A DNA stretch of 32,805 nt from Alphaproteobacteria bacterium (GTDB taxonomy: Bacteria; Pseudomonadota; Alphaproteobacteria; Reyranellales; Reyranellaceae): contig JAFKFK010000054.1 in NCBI GenBank assembly GCA_017307275.1, positions 1 through 32,805 on the forward strand, in the 5' to 3' direction. This document shows positions 8,135-16,500 of this stretch, in pieces (the first letter of the stretch is position 1; the number at the start of each line of letters is the position of its first letter). Under the pieces are notes generated by a model. That model ran no database searches. It was not told the origin of the DNA and was given only the letters and a program-made list of their open reading frames with translations. The position numbers and the translations under genes are program-made.

Positions 8135-8464
8135 GCCGTGCAACCAGTAACGGATGGCACACGCACGGCATGCACATTCAAATGCGACTCCTCGTCATTC
8201 ATCCTTGGCTCGCGACCTCTTCGATAGCATCAAGTCTACTATCGGTTCGGACGGCATCGCGACAGAACCTTTTTGCGTCTCGCTCGTCTCGGCCACAGCC
8301 GACGCGGGATTGGCTGTCCCGTATAGCGTCATCGAGCCAGTATCTGTCGAGCACCTGCGTCGTTGTCCGTACCGCCCGTCCCCCATTCTTCCTCCATGGA
8401 AATATTCAGAAGCACGGAGTTGCTCGTAAAATAAGCGCGGCGGCACGCCAGCGCTTGCTGCGTC
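8135..8464. other. Flank of the decayed hydrolase gene, no intact gene
   Basis: No intact gene is visible. Short plus-strand open stretches occur in two frames (from 8154 and from 8170) and may be the scrambled 5' part of the pseudogene that becomes readable at 8465, but neither has a recognisable motif. The promoter of the minus-strand gene starting at 8134 should also lie here. Confidence 0.4.
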
Positions 8465-9460
8465 GTGACTTTCGAGTCCTACATCGACAATCGCACACTC
8501 GACCGCCCCGGTTTCGGCGAAGTCTTTTTTGACGCGAATGGCATCGACACAATCCACGTCATCCCGCGCAACAACGACTGGTACCAGTATCCGGAGGCCG
8601 AGGAGGCCTGCCGCCGGGTTCGCGAATTGACGGCGTCCTATCCGCATGTCGTCGCCTACGGCCAGAGCATGGGCAGCTACGGCGCGATCCGGCTGGGCGG
8701 TTGCGTCGGTGCACAGGTGGCGCTGCCCATCTCGCCGCAGTTTCCATCGATCCAACTGTCACCCCTTCGAGCCTCGCTCGGTCAGCGATTCGGCCCGCAT
8801 CGATTTTCAGGATGAACGCAGCGTCAGCCATAATTTCGTCGCCAAGGCCTATGTCGTCTACGATCCGAATCACTTCGACACCCAGCATGTCGAACTCTAT
8901 CGGCCACATACCGAGATCGTCGATATCAGGTTACTCATTTGCGGCCATCCTGCCTCTGGCCTCATGGTCGATACTGGCATCCTGTAGCAGGCTGTCCTCG
9001 ACTTGTGGTGCCGCAGCAGCTTAGATGTCCCTGCGTTGCGCGCCCGGCGCGCGCCAGGCCCAGCATGGCTCACCGATCCTGTACACCATCCTTGCCGCAC
9101 GCTGCCGTCACGTGCCGCGCCGCGTGCGGCTGTTGGCGAAAGCCGGTGCATTGTCGCCGAGTGACCCGCCCTGCTGGGGCAATATGCCTTCATGCTGGCC
9201 CACGCCAACCAGTTCGACGAGGGCCCAGTCGATCCTCGAGACGGCCCGTGCCGATGGCTCCATCAATGCCCAGATGCGCTCTTGGGAAAGCGAGGTTCAT
9301 CTCCTGTATGGCGACCTCGCGAAGGCCATCGTAGTCGTCGAGGAAGTACTGCCCCTGAATCCCGAGGCCTCTGTCTTCGTCGATCGCGTCCAGAAGTTGA
9401 AGGCCCTCGAGCGTCCCTCCGAACCTCTACAGGCCGCAGCGCTATCCCTCGGCGCATGGC
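8465..9460 (+). pseudogene. Decayed alpha/beta-hydrolase gene with a TPR-like C-terminal part
   Basis: Several consecutive plus-strand frames together read as one protein. Frame 2 (from 8465) gives TFESYIDNRTLDRPGFGE and the nucleophile elbow YGQSMGSYGAIRLGG (GxSxG) up to LPISPQF near 8745. A short piece SIDPTVTP is in frame 1. Then FEPRSVSDSARIDFQDERS and FVAKAYVVYDPNHFDTQH follow in frame 3 until about 8930. GHPASGLMVDTGIL stays in frame 3 and meets an in-frame TAG at 8985-8987, beyond which QAVLDLWCRSSLDVPALRAR continues. Later pieces (MLAHANQFDE near 9192-9221, frame 3; SILETARADGSINAQMRSW and HLLYGDLAKAIVVVEEVLPLNPEAS from about 9226, frame 1) look like TPR helices. At least four frame changes and one stop make a working product very unlikely. 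It sits between two genes that share a domain. Confidence 0.75.
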
Positions 9461-9531
9461 TGCGCACCTTTTGCAGAAGCCGTTCAGGCTCAGTGCGAAG
9501 ATGGCTTAGCTCCACTTTCCTAAGCTGTCGC

Positions 9532-9987
9532 CTATCTGATGTCGTCGATTCGAAACACCGCCAGTTGCTTCACTACCATCACAAAGCCCGTACCGGCATA
9601 GAGGCGCAGCTCGAAGCGGTCGGTAACCTGCGGTAGGGCATGGGAAATCCGGATCAGGCCGCGCTGCAACTCCCATTCGAAGCAGCGGCGTAGGTAGAAG
9701 TCACGGTGGCCGCCTGCGCGCGTCAGGTCGACGGTTACCATGCCCGTACCGCGAGCTTCGAGATCGAAGGAAAGCTCGAAACGGAAGAGTCCGAGCGGCA
9801 GCGAGATATGTGGTCCATAGAGGACTCGCCGGCCCTCATCGGGCACTCCCGAAATACGCAGCACGTCTTTGTCGCGTGTCCCGTATTCCGACTGCAAACG
9901 CGGATCCGAGCCCAGTATGATCAGCGGCTTGAACGAGCCGCCAGCCGAGCCGTCGAGGCCATCGCGCTCCAAACCGGCGCCTTCCAT
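9532..9987 (-). CDS. Small beta-sandwich-like protein of unknown function
   Basis: The 151-residue protein is not recognised by family name. After a short polar N-terminus it has the pattern RRVLYGPHISLPLGLFRFELSF, then strands to RFELRLYAGTGF and VKQLAVFRIDD. The same YGP(Y/H)-x-x-LP-x-G(x)(W/F)R pattern occurs in the C-terminal half of the protein encoded at 7223-8134. Domains with this pattern are common beside glycosyltransferases in polysaccharide loci and are probably a carbohydrate-binding-type fold, though that is inference. Its ATG is three bases after the stop of the upstream export lipoprotein gene, so the two form an operon and the product may work with the exporter. No signal peptide or membrane segment is visible. 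Confidence 0.7.
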   Translation of the reverse strand: MEGAGLERDGLDGSAGGSFKPLIILGSDPRLQSEYGTRDKDVLRISGVPDEGRRVLYGPHISLPLGLFRFELSFDLEARGTGMVTVDLTRAGGHRDFYLRRCFEWELQRGLIRISHALPQVTDRFELRLYAGTGFVMVVKQLAVFRIDDIR

Positions 9988-9990
9988 CGG

Positions 9991-11244
9991 CTATCTCGTT
10001 GCCGCCGACACTGCGACCACCGTCGCCGCCGCACCCACGAAGCCGATCAGCACGTTGATCACCTTCTGCATCTCTGCCGCCGGCGCGGTCGAGACGAAGA
10101 GGATGTCCTTGTTGCGGATCGGAAAGCGCCGCGCCATGAAGAAGCCGTTAGGGTCGCGCATGTTGACACGATAGATCACCGGCACCTGCGGCAGCGCTCC
10201 CGGATCGGGACGGCGGAAGCCGAGCTGATCATACTCTTCTGGCCGCTCGTAGCGGATCACGAAGACGCCACCCGGATCGGCGCGCGTGTCGCTGAGGCCG
10301 CCGGCCCGAGCGATGGCCTGATCGAGCGTGATACCGATCGAGTCGAAGGGTACCACAGAGTTCTGGCCGGTTGCGCCAGCGGATGTGAAAGTCTGCGGCT
10401 CCTTGGCGACGCTGATGACATCGCCAGGCTTAACAAAAACATTCTCGGACGGGTTGGTGAGGAGCGCCTGCATGGGAATGCGCACGGACTGGCGACCGCG
10501 CACCAAAGTCACGAAGGTCTCGTGCGCCGCGGCCTTGGTGCCGCCCGCGCTGGCCACGACGTCGAGGATGCGATCGCCGCGCGTCGTCAGCGGAACGCGT
10601 GCCCCGCCTGTCACCTCGCCCACGACGGTAACGGTATTGGCGACGTTCTTGGTCACCGTGACCAGCGCCTGGGGCTCGATCGCCTTGCCGGTCAGGGCCG
10701 TAACGACGGCCTGCTCGACCTGCTGCGGCGTGCGATCCCTGACCTGGACGCGGCCGGCGTAGGGCACGGTTATCGCGCCGTCCGGTCCCACCACTTGCTC
10801 TGGGATGGTCGCCTGGCGCGAGCCGCTTCCGGTCAGTTGTGCATTGGCAGGCGCCGAGAATAGTCCGCCAGAAGCGGCTTCCCAGATCGTCACCTGGACA
10901 TAGTCGCCTTGGCCGATCGCCTGTGTGGCCGTGGCGCCCTGCTTGCCGAAGGTCCCCTGCAGGGAAACAGCCGACCAGCTCTCCATCTTGGCGACGACGT
11001 TGGGATCGACGTCGATCAGGGCGAAGCGGGTCTCGCCGGTCGATGTGGGCTTGGAGGCTGCCGTCACCTCGCCCGCGGTCGGACCCGCGCCAGGCAAACC
11101 AGAGCAGGACGTCAATGACGACACCGCCAGGGACGCCGACACGACCAAGCCAACGCCCTTGCGAAAGACACGCGCGTAAGCTGCGTGCCCCGATGCTCCC
11201 GCCGATGCCCCGAGGCCCGATGCGTTTCTGTCCAATGCCATCAC
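9991..11244 (-). CDS. Outer-membrane polysaccharide export lipoprotein (OPX family; KpsD/CtrA/BexD/Wza type)
   Basis: This is the outer-membrane partner of the KpsE/KpsMT exporter. After a charged N-terminus and a hydrophobic segment (VGLVVSASLAVSS), the lipobox LTSC predicts acylation at C47. A Poly_export-type domain begins around GDYVQVTIWEAASG and continues through VGPDGAITVPYAGRVQV and VTVTKNVANTVTVVGEV. Two SLBB-like units follow, at VPLTTRGDRILDVVASAGG and ITLDQAIARAGGLSD. Near the C-terminus, KDILFVSTAPAAEMQKVINVLIGFVGAAATVVAV is a candidate outer-membrane helix. The 417 residues fit CtrA/BexD better than the longer KpsD. The start is either GTG 11244 or the ATG right after it. The pre-lipobox segment is longer than usual. 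Confidence 0.9.
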   Translation of the reverse strand: MMALDRNASGLGASAGASGHAAYARVFRKGVGLVVSASLAVSSLTSCSGLPGAGPTAGEVTAASKPTSTGETRFALIDVDPNVVAKMESWSAVSLQGTFGKQGATATQAIGQGDYVQVTIWEAASGGLFSAPANAQLTGSGSRQATIPEQVVGPDGAITVPYAGRVQVRDRTPQQVEQAVVTALTGKAIEPQALVTVTKNVANTVTVVGEVTGGARVPLTTRGDRILDVVASAGGTKAAAHETFVTLVRGRQSVRIPMQALLTNPSENVFVKPGDVISVAKEPQTFTSAGATGQNSVVPFDSIGITLDQAIARAGGLSDTRADPGGVFVIRYERPEEYDQLGFRRPDPGALPQVPVIYRVNMRDPNGFFMARRFPIRNKDILFVSTAPAAEMQKVINVLIGFVGAAATVVAVSAATR

Positions 11245-11281
11245 GGGCCGGACGTTAGGCGAATATCTGCGAAGTTCCTAG

Positions 11282-11316
11282 GCTGCGGGCTGTGAATCCA
11301 GCGAAGTTGTCGCAGC
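11282..11316. repeat. Weak inverted repeat in the divergent export-lipoprotein/GT21 gap
   Basis: GCTGCG (11282-11287) and CGCAGC (11311-11316) are inverted copies 23 bases apart. They lie in the gap from which the export lipoprotein gene and the GT21 gene diverge. They may be part of an operator or chance in GC-rich DNA. No clear promoter boxes are seen. Confidence 0.25.
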
Positions 11317-11416
11317 GGCCCTATTCGGCCAAATGTCTGCGTGGGCGTGCCCTCAGGTGACGCCAGTCTCACGCCAACCAATAGAAGCCAGGACTTTGCC
11401 AGACACCCTTTCGATC

Positions 11417-12529
11417 ATGACGCCGGCAAGTGCCGCCCTGTGGATGCTCGCCGTAGGCTGGCTGTTCGGCACCTGGGGAGCCGCCTTGCTGCAGCCGCGG
11501 AAGCGTTCGCGTCGGAACGGAATGGCTCCATCCTCACCGGCAGTGCCGGTCTCCGTCATCGTGCCGGTAAGTTCGCCCGCACCCGCCCTGCCCCAGTGCG
11601 CGGCGTCGCTGGTGGCGCTCGATCATCCGGCGCTCGAAATCATTCTTTGCTGTGCCGACACCGATCCGGCTGCCGCAGCTGCCATCGAAGCGGCCGTGCA
11701 GCGCCATCCTGCATTACAGAGCCGCGTCGTCGCGCCGGCAGCGCTCAACAATCCCAAATCCGCCCTGCTGGCCGCGGCCGTGCCGCTGGCCGCTCACGAC
11801 CTGCTGCTGCTCAGTGACGACAATGTCGTCTCCTCGCCGCAACGGATCGCTCAGCATCTTGCCAGCCGTGCAGCAGGCCATGGGCTGGTTTCGGCCTGCG
11901 CGCTGGGCGAGGCAGCAGAGTCGTTCTGGGGCAAAGTCGATGCGGCCTTCATGAACGGGCAGTTCGCCCGTCTGCAATGCGCCGGCGACGCCGTTGGGCT
12001 CTCCTTCAGCACTGGCAAGTCAATGCTGGTATCGCGGCAGGACCTGCTGGCGAGTGGCGGTTTCGCGCCGTCGGGCGACACGATGTGCGAGGACGCCGTG
12101 GTGCAACACCAGCTCGTGCAGACGGGCCAACGGGTCGCGCTCACGGCGGAGCCGGTGCGCCAGCCAATCGGCCGGCGCAGCTTCGGCGAAGTCTGGCACC
12201 GTCATTTGCGCTGGGCGACCTGCCGACGGCAATTTGCACCGTTGTTGTTCGGCCTGGAGCTGGTCACCTCTGCACCCGTGGCGGTGCTGGCCGGTGGGGC
12301 GGTAGCCGCAGCACTGGGGCTCGGCTTCCTCGGCGGAGCCGCCGGGACAGCAACTCTGTTCCTCGGTGCGGAATGGATATTCCTGCGGCTGGCCGGCTGG
12401 CCTGCGGGGCAAGCTTTTCCCCTGGCTTGGGCGGGGCGCGAACTGCTGGTGCCGGCACTCTGGTTGGTCGCGTTGCTGCCGCGCCGCCGGACCTACTGGC
12501 GAAACCGTCCGCTGCCGTTGCGGCGATAG
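11417..12529 (+). CDS. GT21-family (ceramide-glucosyltransferase-type) membrane glycosyltransferase
   Basis: It probably transfers a sugar from a nucleotide donor to a lipid acceptor at the inner membrane. The order of motifs is that of Glyco_transf_21: an N-terminal membrane helix (ALWMLAVGWLFGTWGAALL), PVSVIVPV, NNPKSALLAAA, a nucleotide/metal-binding LLLLSDDN (D134-N136), GKSMLVSRQDLLASGGF, MCEDAVV with D226, the (Q/R)xxRW motif as RHLRW (262-266), and C-terminal hydrophobic segments. Typical members have SDSD where this has SDDN. The family includes ceramide glucosyltransferases and the hopanoid-associated HpnI. I prefer ATG 11417, directly before the first helix, over ATG 11333. Its last 37 bases overlap the convergent formyltransferase gene. 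With an alpha-oxoamine synthase next door, a sphingoid-like acceptor is an attractive inference. Confidence 0.82.
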   Translation: MTPASAALWMLAVGWLFGTWGAALLQPRKRSRRNGMAPSSPAVPVSVIVPVSSPAPALPQCAASLVALDHPALEIILCCADTDPAAAAAIEAAVQRHPALQSRVVAPAALNNPKSALLAAAVPLAAHDLLLLSDDNVVSSPQRIAQHLASRAAGHGLVSACALGEAAESFWGKVDAAFMNGQFARLQCAGDAVGLSFSTGKSMLVSRQDLLASGGFAPSGDTMCEDAVVQHQLVQTGQRVALTAEPVRQPIGRRSFGEVWHRHLRWATCRRQFAPLLFGLELVTSAPVAVLAGGAVAAALGLGFLGGAAGTATLFLGAEWIFLRLAGWPAGQAFPLAWAGRELLVPALWLVALLPRRRTYWRNRPLPLRR

Positions 12530-13404
12530 CTCGGCAAGACCGCAGCAGCGATCAGACGAATTGCATACCAGAGACGGCATAGCCGGACACCAGCACGCCG
12601 CGCCGCAGCGACCTCGGCACGGGTGGGGAAGCCACGATATTGACCTGCCGCGGGTGCGCTAACGGCACGCCCCGACGACAGATCTTTCAACGCCTCTCCC
12701 AGAACCCCCGCCCCTGCCAGAAAGAGATCGGTATTGATCTCGGCCACGCATCGGCGGGCGTCGATCGGCCGCTCGGCCTGACGCAGGATCGTACCGGCAT
12801 CGATCCGGGCATCCTCGATGCGATGGACGGTGGCGCCGCTCGCGGTACGTCCCTCGACCAAGGCCCAGAAGACCGGACAGGGGCCCCGCAAGTCGGGCAG
12901 CAGCGAGGGGTGAATGTTGATGGCCCCCAGACGCGGGAGGGCAATGGCCGGCGGCCGCAGGATCTGATCGAAGTTCATCACCACCAGCGCATCGGGCCGA
13001 TAGGCATGCAACCGATCCAGAGTCGCCGTCGCATTAATGTCACCAATCTCGACCAGCACGGCGCCATGGCGGCGGGCCAAGGCCGGCAACGTCTCGAGCG
13101 CGGGCCTGCCCATGAAGCGCAACAGCCGGGCAACGACGGCCACGACCTGAGCCGAGATCAGGTCGAAGCCCAGCCAGAACGTCATGCGGACGCCCGACTT
13201 GCGAACACTGGCGACCAGTTGGTCGAAGAAGCCGCCATGGGCCGTATCGAAGCGGCGCGAGACCAGGACGAGGCCGATGTGATCGCCGAATGAGTCGAAG
13301 ACCCGATTGAGCGCCGGCAAGCAGGTCAAGCTTTCCAGATGGCAGAGGACAATGCGCTGCACATCGTCTGCGCTTGCTGACTTGTTCGTTTCTGAATCGC
13401 TCAT
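12493..13404 (-). CDS. Formyltransferase-fold protein (formyl_trans_N), probable amine N-formyltransferase
   Basis: The central part (about residues 105-235) is a 10-formyl-tetrahydrofolate-dependent formyltransferase domain. The catalytic set of the family is present: N163 and H165 in AINIHPSLLPDLRG, and D202 in EDARIDAGTIL, with a spacing close to that of N106-H108-D144 in methionyl-tRNA formyltransferase. The first 100 residues are diverged. No C-terminal tRNA-binding domain is seen, so a small-molecule acceptor such as an amino sugar or a sphingoid-type amine fits better than tRNA. The C-terminal stretch is basic and hydrophobic (LCRLWYAIRLIAAAVLPSYRR) and may touch the membrane. I chose ATG 13404; a TTG at 13488 would add 28 residues of poor quality. 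It diverges from rkpA, with 168 bases between. Confidence 0.82.
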   Translation of the reverse strand: MSDSETNKSASADDVQRIVLCHLESLTCLPALNRVFDSFGDHIGLVLVSRRFDTAHGGFFDQLVASVRKSGVRMTFWLGFDLISAQVVAVVARLLRFMGRPALETLPALARRHGAVLVEIGDINATATLDRLHAYRPDALVVMNFDQILRPPAIALPRLGAINIHPSLLPDLRGPCPVFWALVEGRTASGATVHRIEDARIDAGTILRQAERPIDARRCVAEINTDLFLAGAGVLGEALKDLSSGRAVSAPAAGQYRGFPTRAEVAAARRAGVRLCRLWYAIRLIAAAVLPSYRRNGSGRFRQ

Positions 13405-13572
13405 TGTGCAGTGCAACAGTTGCAGGATATTGCCACGCCCAGTATGGTGAATGCCAGCCCGCGGCTGAACTGAATTGGTTGAAGACAAAGATTGATCAAC
13501 AAGTCGTTCGCGAGTGCCGACTCATGGTGGAGAGGGGGCGACTGGCGTTCGGTTGGGGGGCATTGAACGTCG

Positions 13573-16500
13573 ATGACGGTGCATGACGAAGTTGCGATCG
13601 TTGGCTATGCCGGTCGCCTGCCCGGTGCGAAGAATGCCGAAGGTTTCTGGCGTCTGCTGCGGGACAATCGCTCTGCGATAAGCTGGATCACACCAGACCG
13701 CTTCCCCACAGCGTCCTACTACCACCCGTCGACTGACCAGCCAGGCCGCGCCTACACCTTCGCGGCCGGCCTGATCGACGACGTCTGGGGCTTCGACGCC
13801 TCTGCCTTCGGCATGAGCCCGCGCGAGGCCGAACAGGTCGATCCGCAGCAGCGCCACCTGCTCGAAGTCACACACGATGCGCTGGCCCATGCCGGCATCC
13901 GCCCGTCGAAGATCGCCGGCACCCACACCGGGGTCTATGTCGGCGCCTCGTCGGTCGACTATGGCGCGCGCTTCTTTGCCGATCCGTCTGCAGCCGATGT
14001 GCACATGATGACGGGCAATACGCTCAGCATCGTCTCCAACCGGCTTTCCTACAGTCTCGACCTGCACGGCCCCAGCTTCACCGTCGATACGGCCTGCTCG
14101 TCGTCGCTGGTTGCGCTGTCGCTGGCGGCGGACGCGATCCGCAATGGCACGGTCGAGACCGCCATCGTCGGCGGCGTCAACCTGCTGCTTTCGCCCTTCT
14201 CGTTCGTGGGGTTCTCGCGCGCCTCGATGCTCTCGCCGACCGGCCGTTGCCGGCCGTTCGATGCCGCCGCCGACGGCTATGTCCGGGCCGAGGGCGCCGT
14301 CGTGCTCGTGCTGCAGTCTATTGCTACCGCTCGCAAGGCGCGCAACCGAATCCACGCCACGATCGTCGGCTCGGCGATCGGTCAGGACGGCCGGACGACC
14401 GGCCTCTCCCTGCCCTCCGCAGAATCGCAGCGGCGCCTGCTGGAGCAGGTCTATGGCGAGTTCGGCGTCGATCCCAGCGACCTCGCTTTCGTCGAGGCGC
14501 ACGGCACCGGCACGCAGGCGGGCGATCCGCTCGAAGCCGATGCGCTGGGTAAGGGTCTGGCGCAGCGGCGCTCGCAGCCTCTGCCGATCGGTTCGGTGAA
14601 GTCGAACATCGGCCATCTCGAACCGGCATCCGGTCTGGCGGGCGTGCTGAAGTCGATCCTGGCGCTGAACCGCGGCGTCCTGCCGGGCACGCTGCACCAG
14701 GTCTCGCCCAACGAAAACATCCCGCTGGATGAGCTCAACCTCAAGGTGATCGGCCAGAACTGGTCTCTGCCGGAACGCCGCGGGCCGTCGCTGGCCGGCG
14801 TGAATTCGTTCGGCTTCGGCGGCACCAATGCGCACGTCATCCTGCGCGGTGAAGATACATCGGTAAGCGTCGCTCACCCCAGGACCGAGGCCGGTCCGCC
14901 GCCGCTGCTGCTCTCGGCGCATTCGGCCGAGGCCTTGCCCGAGCTGGCAAGCGCCTTCGTCGAGCAGTGGCCCTCCGACAAGCGCCTCAGCGGCGATTTC
15001 ATCGGCGCCGCCGCACACCTGCGCGATCCCCTCCCGCATCGACTGATCGTGCGCGGCAAGACCGCCGAGGAAACGAAGCACCATCTCGAACAGTTCGCCC
15101 AGGGTGAAGCCTCGCCCGCAATACTGAGCGGCCAGGCACTCGGGACGAACCTGCCCGTCGCCTACATCTTCTCCGGCAACGGCTCGCAGTGGGTCGGCAT
15201 GGGCCGGACCGCATGGCATGCCAATCCGCGTTTCCGCGAGGCCCTGAAGGAAGTCGACGGCCACATTTCCCGGCGCCAGAAGGAATCGCTGGTCGATCTG
15301 CTGTTTGCCGACGATCTCGCACAGAAGCTGCGTCAGGCGACCTACGCCCAGCCACTGTTGCTCGCCCTGCAGATCGCGACCGTGCGCAGCTTCGAGGCGC
15401 TGGGCGTCACGCCCGTTGCCACGATGGGACACAGCGTCGGCGAAATCGCCGCCGCCTGGTGTGCAGGCGCGCTGAGCCTCGACCAGGCCATCGATGTCGT
15501 GATCGCCCGCAGCCGTCACCAGGAGTCGGTGCGGCACTCCGGCGCCATGGCGGCGCTCATGCTGGGCGAACGCGATGCCCGTCGTTTCCTTGCCTCGGCC
15601 AACGTGCCCGGCGTGGATATCGCGGCGATCAACAGCTGGCGCAGCGTCACCGTTTCGGGTCCGGTCAAGCAGATCGACATGATGCTGACGGCGGCATCGG
15701 ACCTGCGCATCGGCGCACGACGTCTTGACCTCGACTACCCCTTCCATAGCGCACTGGTCGATCCGGTGCGGGCGCCGCTCCTGCGAGAGCTCAAGGGCCT
15801 GAAGCCGCTCAGCGCACGCCGCCGTTTCGTTTCGACGGTGACCGGCAGCTTCGCGGACCGCGACATGCTCGGCCCCGAGCATTGGTGGTTGAACGTCCGC
15901 GAGCCGGTGCATTTCGAGGCTGGCCTGAATTGCCTGCTGAAGGAAGGACTGCGCCTGTTCGTCGAGATCGGGCCCAAGCCGATCCTGGGGAGCTATCTGC
16001 GCGACACGATGCGCGAGGCCAATGTGCGCGGCGCGGTCGTGGAGTCGTTGACCGAATCCCTGGAGCAGGACAACAGCGATCCCGTCGAACGGGCCGTCTC
16101 CCGCCTCGTGCTGCTGGGCGGACAGGTCGACGCGCAGCGCTTCTTCGGGCCGCCGCCTGTTACGGCGCTGCCCCTGCCGGCCTATCCCTGGCGGCACTCG
16201 CAGTTCAAGGTACGGTCGACGTCCGAGGCGACCAACACCTTCGCCGGACCGTCGCATGCGCTTCTGGGTTCGCGGTTGCGCCAGGACGGATCGGCCTGGT
16301 TCTCGACCATCGACCCGGCCCTGTTCCCCTGGATGGCCGACCACAAGGTCGGTGGCCTCTCGGTCTTCCCGGCGGCCGGCTATGTCGAAGTGATGCTGGC
16401 GGTGGCGCGGGAGCTCTATCCCGAAGGCGCCATCGAATTGCGCGACTTCGACATCGTTCGACCGCTGGTGTTCGATGGCGCCGCATCGTTCGAAACGTCG

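Noticed and set aside
9706..10863. Plus-strand open frame across the export lipoprotein gene
   Set aside because: The minus strand encodes a clear lipobox and polysaccharide-export domains. The plus-strand product is His/Arg-rich shadow sequence.
12493..13404. Methionyl-tRNA formyltransferase (housekeeping fmt)
   Set aside because: The catalytic domain matches the fold, but the C-terminal tRNA-binding domain and the usual def neighbour are missing, and the first 100 residues differ.
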